24,477 nt of DNA from Condylostoma magnum (lineage: Eukaryota > Ciliophora > Heterotrichea > Heterotrichida > Condylostomatidae), in NCBI GenBank assembly GCA_920105805.1, contig CAKKTI010000331.1, positions 1 to 24,477 of the forward strand, in the 5' to 3' direction. The notes below the pieces were generated by a model. It did no database searches and was not told the origin of the DNA. It saw only the letters and a program-made list of their open reading frames with translations. The translations under genes were made by a program, and so were the position numbers. Each line of letters opens with the position of its first letter. Position 1 is the first letter of the stretch. Below, piece after piece: positions 1-9,806 of the stretch.

Positions 1-1
1 C

Positions 2-82
2 AAAAATTTAACAGAAAAGCAAAAAGAGTTGTTTATGGCATTAGCAGAAGAACAGTAGTTTGTGATTAATAGTTTTAACTGA
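2..82 (+). CDS. DnaJ (Hsp40) family chaperone, C-terminal end only
   Basis: Only the last roughly 20-26 codons are in the window. The frame reads KNLTEKQKELFMALAEEQ and then a short tail, matching the closing segment of type A/B DnaJ proteins, where a Leu-Thr/Asn-x-x-Gln-Lys-x-Leu-x-x-x-Leu-Ala-Glu-Glu helix follows the C-terminal substrate-binding domain. By family, such proteins hand unfolded clients to Hsp70 and stimulate its ATPase. The J domain, Cys-rich zinc region and compartment signal lie upstream and cannot be seen. The end is ambiguous. TAG at 56-58 follows directly after the conserved AEEQ; read as Gln, the frame runs to TGA at 80-82. The family match is short, so confidence is moderate. 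Confidence 0.6.
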
Positions 83-105
83 TTAGATGGATTATTTAGT
101 ATAGG

Positions 106-837
106 TTAATACTTTGTATGGTTGGGGAATATTTTTGTTTGAAATGGATGCAAAGGATTGATATAATATTGCTGTATTATTATCTATTGCAAGTATACTT
201 AATTTAATACGTAGCAAGAAATCTTATGAGTCAAATAAATAGGGCCTTTACTATTTATTATTTTTACCCTTTTAAAATCACCAATATGTTTTAATCCTTC
301 AATGTTATATTTATTTTGGGTTTACTAATATACCAAACATGATTCTTTATAAGGATACTCTCTATGGGATTTAGAATAGGATTTAATCAGCTTGATAATG
401 CTGTAATATATATCTCTGCCAGTTAATATGCTTAATAAAAATTAAAAGTATTTCTATTGGGTTTTGTCTGTAAATTTTGCCTATATTCTTTAAACAATTG
501 CCTTTAAATATATCAAAAAATGCACTATTCAGAAAATTGGTAATATTTAAGAGGAAGCTATCTACGACCGAAGTACCGTGTTTAATAATTTATGTAGTTT
601 CTTATTATATTTATTCATAACACAAATCTACATTATATTAGGAATACAATATAAAAGAGGTCGAGTAACATGCTTATTTATATACCGAAGTTCTTTAGCC
701 TTAATCAAGCTAATGATTTTATTGAATATCAGAACTATTGAAATAGCACAAACATATTGATCTAGAGAGCTAATCCTTATAATCCTCCCCTAAATAACTA
801 TTATTAACTACTATATTTATATTTTAAATCCTAGCAT
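106..837 (-). CDS. weak candidate gene of unknown function
   Basis: One minus-strand frame stays open from an ATG at 837 down to a TAA at 106-108, about 243 residues, with a single in-frame TGA (read as Trp). The translation is Lys/Ile/Leu/Tyr-rich, has no recognisable motif and matches no family I know. For it: few TGAs, a coherent frame, and a position that converges on the DnaJ-like gene and diverges from the large gene starting at 844. Against it: with an all-sense code most AT-rich DNA is open, the codons show no clear G-in-first-position excess, and its ATG would be only 6 bp from the neighbour's. It may be plain intergenic DNA. Nothing else was recognised in this 760-bp stretch. Confidence 0.25.
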
Positions 838-843
838 TAATAA

Positions 844-3800
844 ATGTAGATGGCTTTGGTATATTACGCTCTTCAATTTGCTTTTGGAATAGCCTGTCCA
901 AATGACCTGTGCCCTTAATAGTTTCAATGCAACTTAGATTGCAACTCTTAGCTTTGTGGATTCAACAACGCACTAACAATAGAGCAATCTCCATGCATGG
1001 CGGCATGTGAGAATCTCTTCTGTGACATTTCCCAACTGAATAATGGAGTTTGTGATGCAGACTGCAGTTATCTAGACTGTGGCTGAGACTGAGGAGACTG
1101 TGGATACTGTGCTGAGGGCTGCTTTTAGGAGATGCTTGGAGATGGAAATTGTGACTTAGAATGCAGCACCTCAGAGTGCTAGTATGACAATGGAGACTGC
1201 TAAGTATTATATCTGCAACAAGGATCAGAAGGTGTTGGAACATAGGAAAATCCAGCGGGAAGTATCACTAAGGCAATCGAAAACTCAACGGAAGATTAAG
1301 TAACATTAGTCATTTTAAGTGATGTTATAGAATTAGAGCCTAATATGATAACAATTGAGAAGTAAATAACAATTCAGAGTAATCCGTGTTATACTAATTG
1401 CTAAAAGGCTAGAATTCAAACTGTGGAAAAGACAACTCAGATGACTTTGAATTCAAATACAATGCTGTATAATATTGAGCTAGATGGTGGAGTATACTTA
1501 AAAGAAAACTGCTTTACTGAAACTTGTTAATACTGTCCAATTATAACATAAGACAGTGAAGGAAATTGAACAAATGAGAGAGGAGAAGTTATAGATCCTA
1601 GTCAGTATTCTGATCCAAATGCTTGCTAATCGTTTTTCTCAAAAATTTTTATATATTTCCAAGGTATGAAGCTTCACATCTATTTCTCTAATATTAAAAA
1701 CTTTAGATAAGAGTTCTATACTTTGATAATGATGGGTAAAACATAATTTATTGCTTATCAAACATTATGATCAAATCTAAAGCTTTCTTTTTACGGTATA
1801 ACGAATGAAGCATGCAAAGAAACAGGGTTCGAATGTGGAAGCTTAAAATTTGTAAAAAGTACAACTGAATATATTGGAAATGGATTTGAGTATGATACCA
1901 ATACAATTTTATAACGATATTTTATCTATTGAGATAAATCAAAAGAAGTACTGATTTCAAACTCTCTGTTTTAGTATAATTTGTTTCAATCACATATACA
2001 ATTAGCCAATGCTCCATAGGGGTTAATATTGATACAGTCCACTTAAAAAGTATAATTTAAGCATAGTTTATGCTAGTTTAATAGTGGATTAATACTAAGC
2101 ATTAGCTAAAACACTGCATTTAATTATGATTACGATGGAGATAGTTTTTATAATCATGAAGTGGTTCATATGCATATGAAAGACATAAAGATTAATAACA
2201 GCCTATTCCCCATTCCAGAGAATCGTCTAATCACTTTAGGACTTATGAAGTCATTTAGAGTGCCTAGATATGCCAAATTTGATACCCTAGCGCCAGGTAT
2301 TTAATTTTAATTGAGTTAGTAATAACTTGGGGATTTGTTTAAGGTTATTTGGATATTTGAATCTTGTCTTAGATTGATGAAGGTGCTATTAGTTGTATCT
2401 GACGTCTTGTTTTGTTATTGCATTTTCGCGGGAAAGTTGATTCTTTTGGATATACATGTATTGAGATGTAGAGCTTGACAATGTGAGCTAGAAAGTGCCT
2501 TATGAGCTAGGATAAGGCATTACAGACTATCTGGCCAAGGGTACTCCTACTTAAAATGGGCCATTTATGTGTATCCTTTTCCCCATTAACGCCTTTAATT
2601 TCAATCTAACAGCTTAAAATATGAACATAGTAATTGAAGATGTTAATTTTACTGAAATAATCGTAAAGTAGTACAATCTATTTAGTTATTCTAATTTAAA
2701 CATAGAAGATCCTGGATCAGCTGGAGGACTAGTTGATGTTAAGTTAGATAATGGGACTGTAATCTAAGTTGAAATTCCTAAGAAAACACTAGTTATGAAG
2801 AATATCTCAATAGAAAACTTTGATTTAAGAAATGGTACAATTTTAAGATTTCAGACTTTGATTGAGGGAGATTTATAAAATATTAGTATTAAGTACTTAA
2901 TTCAAAACCCGGAAAATCTCAACAATTACTTTTTTTTTTTTTTTTCAGACTTTGATTGAGGGAGATTTATAAAATATTAGTATTAAGTACTTAATTCAAA
3001 ACCCGGAAAATCTCAACAATTACTTTTTAAACTACTTCATTTAAAACCCTAATTCATTTATCACAAGAAAGTTATAATATTTGATTTCAGGAACGAATAA
3101 TCTAATAATTCTGAACAGTTGTATTGATATTGTAATAAACAATTTAACAGTAAAGAATGTTGATATATAATAAGGTACTTCTGGAATCAATATTCAAGAT
3201 GTAAACAACATCAAAATTATTAACTCTAAATTTGAAGATAATATATCAGCTAGTAGTTAGATAGCAATTTTGAGCATAGTAAACATATCTTCATACATGC
3301 TATTAGAGAATACTGAATTCAATTCTAATTCAAACTTATTAGAAAACTTTGATGGAGGATTTTAATTTACAGGATTATCTGGAAGCCTTATTGAAATAAA
3401 AGATGTTAAATGGAATAATAATAACTTTCTACCATAAGGTCTGATAAAACTAAATGGTATATTTTAGTTATAAGCATCGAATATAATAATCGAATAAAAT
3501 ACAGCTCTTTAAATACTGAATATCAACTAAAAGGAATCTTAGATCATATTTGATAATTTAACCATAAAAAATAACAGTTAATCATCTGAGAATATTGTTA
3601 TAACAGGTGATGGATAATCAAAAATATAGTTTAAATCATTAGAAATCTCCTATAATACCTCAGCCAATTCATCAGCTATTTTAATCGATTCTAATGTCAA
3701 GTTGTAACCCTCATCTTTCATAAAAGATGGTTTTTTTAATAGCAACAAGTCTGAAATATCATAGGGAGCAATAGTATTTAAACATGAATCAGGATAATTC

Positions 3801-6800
3801 ATCTTAGAGAATAATGTATTTGAGTACAATAGTGGAATAGATGGAGCTTGCGTATCCCATCTCTCTTTCTCTGAATCAGCTTCAACCTTAATAAAAAATT
3901 CTAAATTTGAATTTAATGATGGACAATCTTGCATACATATAGAAGGATTTGAATAGATAAGTTAAATTATAACTGAGTCATGCTTATTCAAAAGCAACTT
4001 AAACACAGTAATTGAAGTAAGTAAAGGGAAATGAAATGATACATATTCCATTTTTGAAATAAATGAATCAGAAAATGGAACAATCTACATAAACAATGAA
4101 TCTATTGTAGATTTATAAGATACAAAATTACTCAATAATACTTCGAATCTTGATGCTGGAGGTATATTAGTAAATAACTTATCTACTTTAATTTGCAATA
4201 ATTGTAAGTTTATAAGTAACCAATGTAATAATAAGGGAGGGGCTATCTTTATTGCTAATGATTCCTTTTTAGAAATCAATTAATCAGAATTTACAAGTAA
4301 TTAAGCTCTCCAAAAAGGATCTGCTATATTTTCTCAATCTTGTAAATAAAGACAGTCAATCGTTAAAAATTGCAATTTTAGCTAAAACAATGTTAATCAA
4401 GCAGGAACAATTTTCAGCTTTGAGTCAAGTTTGCTATTAGATACAATTCAAATGAGCCAAAATGTATATTAGATTCAAAACGCAGCAATCTCTATACTAT
4501 TATCAAATGTCACACTACAAAATAGTGTGTTAAGTGACTAATAAGGAGGATATATTAAAGTAGGATTACTGTCAAATATAACTTTAATTAACTGCTAGAT
4601 TATGAATGGAAACAGTTTCAGTGGAGTAGGCGTAGATCTATATCAAAATTCAAAACTATTTGCTACTAAGATTACATTTTAAAATCTTTAAGGAGTTTTA
4701 GGGACATCAATAATAGCTTATCAATAGAGTGAAATTATTTTAGATTAATGTACATTTTAGGACAATTTTGCAAAAGATAATATATCAGGAATATATGCTT
4801 AGGCTTCAAATCTGATTATCTAAGGTACAACGTTTTAAAGATTAGAAAAAGGAGCCATTCTTGCCAGTAATAGTCATCAAGTTTAAATCATAAACTCAAA
4901 TTTTATAAGTAATACAACTACTTAGCAAGGGGCTTCGCTATTGTGCGAAATTTGTTAAAACATTCAAATAATCGATTCAAATTTCATAAACTAAGAAGCT
5001 TCATTAGGAGGAGCTTTGTATATATAGGGGGATATTGACTCTTAATTAGAAATTAAAAATTCTACTTTTGACTAGAATACTGCAGAAACAGGAGGAGCTA
5101 TTTACATAGACACTGTTAATCTTAGCATCACTGAAAGTAAGTTTACTTTAAATTAAGCAATAGTTGATCATGGGGGTGCTATTTATCTTTAAAGCAGTAT
5201 ATCTGAAATAAGCTTCAGTATATAGTTTAGCAATTTTGAGGGAAATAGTGCTGTTTTAGATGGCGGCTGCATAAAATGAAATGATATATAGCCCTAAGTA
5301 TCAGATAACATTACTAAGGAAAACAGCGCTTAATACGGATCTTTTATTGCTTCGTATCCTTACTAACTAGTAATATAAGATTGGGCTTAAGAAAAATCTC
5401 ATTTTTCGTATATTTAGTAAATTGACGATTACCCTATAGCTGGAATTGCTTAAAACGTTGTAAGCGGATAGGAATTTGTATACAATCTACGAGTTTTACT
5501 GCTTGATCATTACAAAGAGCTAGTTACAACTGATTCATAATCATCAGTGATACTTTCTCCATAAAATCAAGGCTGAATATCTGGATTATCTTTTCAAACA
5601 GCAATAGAAGGTATTGTTTACTTTGAGAATAAATTCACTTTAATAGATGCTCCAGGCAATACAATGAATGTTGAGTTAAGATCCAATGACATTGAGTACC
5701 AAAGCCCTAAGATAGAATCACTAAACAAAGTGATCCTATAGTGTAATCTACGGAATTGTATAAAAGGAGAGGAATAAGCTGATGATTAATGTATAAAATG
5801 TCCTATAAATTTTTATAGCTTAAATCCTGAACAAAAATGTGCGGAATGTCTAGAAAATGCAATATGTTATGGAAACTTCACAATGGCTCCTAAAGAGGGA
5901 TACTGAAGATAGAATATAGATAGTGAGAACTTCTTGAAATGTCCAAATGCAGACGCTTGCTTAGAACCTGATTTGAATAATTTCAGCCTTACTGGAAATT
6001 GCGAAAAAGGCTATACAGGAAATCTGTGCTAAACCTGTGAGGAAGGATATTCTAGATCTGGTGTAGATTTATGCTTTGAATGCTTTGATGATGAAATAAC
6101 TATTGTCATAATTAGTATAATAGGAGTAGTATTTCTAGTATTTATTGCTTATATTATACATTCAAATTTGCAAGCTGCAATTGTGCCTAAATCATTAACA
6201 TCAATTTATTTCAAAATCATATCAAACTTCTTTTAATTAATGTCAATATGCTTGCAATATAACTTAAATTGGCCAAAACTTTTTAATACATTATTTTAGA
6301 TATAAGAAACTACAGGAGATCCCTTGTATAGTTAAGCTATTATTTCTGTAGAATGTGTTTTAGGAAAAGATCTTGATATTGACTACATTTTTATAATCAC
6401 TATAGTGATAAACATTTTACCCTTAATAGGCTCTTTATTTGTAATAGTTTTATGAATACTGATTGCCTTTTGCAAGCATAGCTGGATGATATTGATGCCT
6501 AAAATTGTATGCTCAAATGTAGTTATTATATTTTTCACATAACCATCTGTTTTAATGCTATCCTTTGGTATGTTGAATTGTTAAGAATTGGAAAATGGCG
6601 AAATGTGGTTGAGAAAGCAATTAAGTATAAGGTGTTGAGAAGGTGATCACATGTTTTATACTTTAGTCTTTGCTCTGCCTGGGATTGCAATTTGGATTAT
6701 TCTACTACCCATGATATACTTATATAAGCTTATAAAGAATCGTAGAAACTTAAAAGAATTTAAAAATAGAATCAAATATGGATTCTTTTTTAGAGGATAT

Positions 6801-7460
6801 CAAAATAAAACGTATTATTGAGAGTTTGTACTTCTATTGAGGAAAGTACTGCTTATTGGACTATCAGCTCTAATTACTTAACTACCAAGAGGAATATAAG
6901 CATTGGTAATTTTGATTATATTGATTGTATTTATAGGATTATAGATATCCTTTAAACCATTTGGAGATAAGTAGCTTAATGTTATTGAATTACTTGGATT
7001 AATTGTCTTAACTATTACTATATATTGTGGAATATATTTTACATAGGATAATTCTGGAGGTGATGCAGAGATAGCCCTGTTCTCCTTAATTATTATCATT
7101 AATTTGATATTTTTAGGAATCTGACTCTATGATTTTATTTTTTTACTAATTCATGCATTATATACTAAATCATAAGCCTTCTAGCAATTTATCAGTGGAT
7201 GTTAATGAGTTACTGATAGGCTTTTTATAATAAGTACTCGGACTTATTAAATTTTGAATTACTCTCAGGAATAACACTACATAAACCCAAGTTCTGCAAA
7301 TTCAAATGTAAAACACTAAAAAAATAAATAAACGAGAGTTATTGTACCTTATGTAGATTAAGATAGTTAAATCTCAGATTTAAATATATCATAAAATTCC
7401 GTTGGCGAGTAAAAACAAAGATTAGAAGTAAGTTTAGAAGAAAATAAAGTAGATAATTAG
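844..7460 (+). CDS. giant surface protein: signal peptide, two LNR repeats, beta-helix, Cys-rich stalk, polytopic membrane domain
   Basis: About 2,170 residues when one copy of an internal duplication is counted. The start (ATG 844 or 850) gives a hydrophobic signal peptide, MALVYYALQFAFGIA. Residues about 56-86 and 90-119 are two Lin-12/Notch repeats with the C...NNGVCDADC...DCGWDWGDC pattern; both Trp there are TGA (1084, 1090). From about 3100 to 5400 come many short turns such as GGAIFI.NDSFLEI.QSEF, typical of a right-handed parallel beta-helix (pectin-lyase or POMP-like fold). A Cys-rich stalk (5730-6090, GYTGNLCQTCEEGY) follows, then about 8-9 membrane helices (6095-7160) and a charged tail. 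Inferred role: plasma-membrane adhesion or sensing. Two frame changes occur, near 2297-2430 and at the duplication 2852-3028. The end is uncertain: TAG 7458-7460 is chosen because the tail still looks coding past TGA 7206-7208. Confidence 0.85.
2297..2315 (+). other. possible 19-nt GT...AG intron, or an indel, in the LNR/beta-helix gene
   Basis: The reading frame is clear up to the codons for VPRYAKFDTLAP (ending 2295) and clear again, one base shifted, by the codons for ELDNVSQKVPYELG near 2480. Removing a length equal to 1 mod 3 is needed. GTATTTAATTTTAATTGAG, 19 nt, is the shortest GT...AG stretch that does so. It is longer than the 15-16 nt of typical heterotrich introns, and the sequence between 2316 and 2430 reads poorly in every frame. 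A longer intron or a sequencing indel is equally possible. An RNA read across 2250-2500 would decide. Confidence 0.25.
2852..3028 (+). repeat. exact 83-bp direct duplication separated by an 11-T spacer
   Basis: The 83 bases from 2852 to 2934 recur without a mismatch at 2946-3028. Each copy starts CAGACTTTGATTGAGG and ends CAATTACTTTTT. Copy one runs into a 16-base T tract, so 11 extra T lie between the copies. The offset of 94 bp is not a multiple of three, so with both copies present the host gene changes frame; with a single copy it is continuous. No GT...AG pair at the required 94-bp spacing fits, so ordinary splicing does not remove it. Perfect identity in otherwise AT-rich unique DNA suggests either a very recent tandem duplication or an assembly error at the homopolymer. 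Confidence 0.95.
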
Positions 7461-7556
7461 TTAAATATCCTTATTCATAATATTTGTATATTGCACCTTA
7501 AAATCTTCTAAAACAGCTTAAATATTACTAACAAATTATTACATTTTTATTCAGTT

Positions 7557-8324
7557 ATGCTTAAAACCAAATAAGAGCTAGTTTATATCGAGTACTGTAT
7601 AGACTGTAAAAGCCACTAGTGATGCACCAATCACGACGAAAGCAAGTACTAAACTTACTACTAAACCATAAGTCAAGCCATTCAGAGTAAATATGCAGAT
7701 CTAAAAGTGATTCCAAATTAAAAATCTTCAAGATAAAAACACCCTTCATTAGGATCATTTGAAATTTATTTTAGAAACATTTAAATTTTCTCAAAGCTTA
7801 CAACAAAATAATGACCAAAAGTTGATAAAATTTTAGAGAAGATCTAAGATGTGCTAGATTTCAAATAAATTCCTCCTCCAACTACTGAGCCTCAAACAAA
7901 TAGACTTTCTAGTGTTCCTAGAGCAAGAATTACAGCCAGAAGTGCCAGCAATGCTAGAAATTAACGGTTAAAGTATTCAAATGACGTAAATTATTTGAAC
8001 AAATCAGCTGTGCAAGATGGGAGGTTTAAAGCTAAAATTACTAGAAAGTATGAATTAAAACTGCCTTTAGGAACTGTATCAAGGAAAAAGGTTCCATATA
8101 CAAATGAAAGCAACAAAAAATAGACTTTTAGAGTAGTTTCAACTAATAAATAGATAATGATTGTGAAGAAGCCTAAGGTGTCAATTGAAGCTGGTTAATA
8201 AGGCAAATTTTAGCTCAAGTTTTTACCTTAAAACTCTATGAAAGCTGGGAAAGTTTGTTTGAAAATCTAAAAGAACGGAAGATTCTGGGAAAACGTTGAG
8301 CTTAAACTATTGTACTCTAGTTAG
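7557..8324 (+). CDS. SelW/Rdx-like domain fused to a nephrocystin-4-like C-terminal domain
   Basis: 255 residues from ATG 7557 to TAG TAA at 8322-8327. Residues about 7-102 resemble the Rdx (selenoprotein W-type, thioredoxin-fold) family: IEYCIDC with the CxxC pair at Cys14/Cys17, then LGSFEIYF and a WPKVDKILEKI helix. Residues 106-160 are a basic Ser/Arg-rich linker. Residues about 165-255 (KKVPYTNESNKKQTFRVVST...IEAG...FQLKFLP...VELKLLY) look like the last Ig-like domain of NPHP4, a ciliary transition-zone protein. The pairing suggests a small cilium or basal-body protein with a redox-type fold; that role is inferred. Both TGA (Trp22, Trp86) and TGG are used for Trp. No TGA exists in any forward frame for about 300 bp before the start, so fusion to the upstream gene cannot be excluded. 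It converges on the coiled-coil gene. Confidence 0.7.
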
Positions 8325-8441
8325 TAAATACTTTAAATGTTTCATTGTCTTGTATATGATCTGAATTCAAGTAGAATACTAGAAGTAACTCTATATAACA
8401 TTGGTAAAAACTATTTGTATTACAAAATGTTATTATTAAAT

Positions 8442-9593
8442 CTATCTTTTCCTATCTCTTTTTCGTATCTTTGTATTACTCTTTTATAATTTGTCTTCTA
8501 ATCTTAGTATTAAATCACCCTATTTCTTATTTTGTTCTAGATACCATTATTTCAGCTTAATTTTGTTATTATTATGATTTTAATTCATCTCTTCAATTTA
8601 TTTATCCAGATCTTCCTTTGGCACTAAGTCCTCTTCTAAATTTTCCGTGTTTGTTTCCTGTTCTTTATATTTTATTTCTTTTGTTTATATTTCAACGTTG
8701 TGATTTCCTTTTAAGCAGCTCAAATTCAACTGTTGCAAATTCTGAGTTTATAATCTACTATTTTGTATATTAAGCTTTTACTTAAACTCATTTTATCATT
8801 AGTTAATTTCATCTATGTAATGCTTAATTTCCCTTTAAAGAGGTTCTTATTTCTCAGTAACAAATGCATTGTATTCTAATTCTAATTACTTGCTTAATTT
8901 AGTTTCTTTAGCTTAAACCTTTTACTCTAAGTGATTTTTATAATCCTGTATTTAATTCTTAACTTATTCTTTTATTTATTAGTTTACCTGGTCTAATTCC
9001 TTTTTCAATTTAAAATTTTATGTTTTTAAAGCTTTCTCAAAATTTGCTTCTGCTGAATCTTAAATTTCTTTGATTTAGTTCTCTATTTCTTGTATATTTT
9101 TCTTAAGCTTTGACTGTTTTTCAATTTCATTCTTTTTAACTCTACTATACTCTTGTTTATTCTAAAAATGAAGCCTTTCCTGTCTACTATAAAAATCCTT
9201 TTATAACAATTCACATGTTAATTTATGCTAGTCTTCTAGCTTTTACAATTTTGTGTCTTATTTTTATCTTTCTGAGTCAATTTTCTTTAAATATCTATTC
9301 TCAACTTAATCTCTTTCTACTTGATTCTATTATTAATGCATTTCTAAGAGTGCTTTTACTTTTTACTTCTCTTTATCTATATATACAGTTGGATGCTCTA
9401 AGAAGCTACCTGAGGAATTATTTGAGTCATCGATACTATTAGTAGCAGAGCGTCTTAATCTACGGTCTTTAATACTTTGCATTGAAGTACTGGGAGAAAG
9501 TTATTTAGGATCTAGAAGATTCGTACGAGTTGATAAAGGCGCAAGGTGTTTTAGAGAGTTTTATCTTTTATGTTTCCTTCTGCTGATTTTCAT
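8442..9593 (-). CDS. long coiled-coil protein of unknown function
   Basis: 383 residues from ATG 9593 to TAG at 8442-8444, which is followed by further TAA codons. If all these are read as Gln, the frame continues to TGA at 8367-8369 (408 residues). The first 70 residues are basic and Ser/Thr-rich (LSPSTSMQSIKDRRLRRSAT) and probably disordered. From about residue 75 on, the protein is almost uninterrupted Lys/Glu/Gln/Asn/Leu sequence with heptad-like Leu/Ile spacing and no Pro until a short break near EEDLVPKEDL, so a long coiled coil is likely. Only one in-frame TGA occurs, read as Trp. There is no signal peptide or membrane segment. A cytoskeletal or ciliary-structure role would fit but is only inferred. 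Its 3' end converges on the Rdx/NPHP4-like gene. Confidence 0.7.
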
Positions 9594-9806
9594 ATTTAGT
9601 CTAAAGTTTTTATATGTAAAGGTAATTATTTGAAAACTAACTTGTAGAGTTTATGAAGACTAAGGTTATATTACTATAGCATTAAAAGAGCTTGCATAAG
9701 TGTTATATAGTTTATTATTTAAGTTATGTGGTAATATTAATGATTTTTAGCTTCAGTACTTGATTATTAAGATAAAATTCAAATTTATTAAAACTAAATA
9801 CAACTA

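Noticed and set aside
578-760. Plus-strand open frame MFNNLCSFLLYLF...
   Set aside because: AT-rich hydrophobic reading with no motif and no supporting composition; such frames are common by chance here.
962-1243. Minus-strand open frame rich in His, Ser and Leu
   Set aside because: Antisense shadow of the two LNR repeats, whose Cys pattern on the plus strand is unmistakable.
1816-1836. GGGTTCGAATG, like a tRNA B box
   Set aside because: No A box, stems or anticodon arm around it; the bases are codons of the LNR/beta-helix gene.
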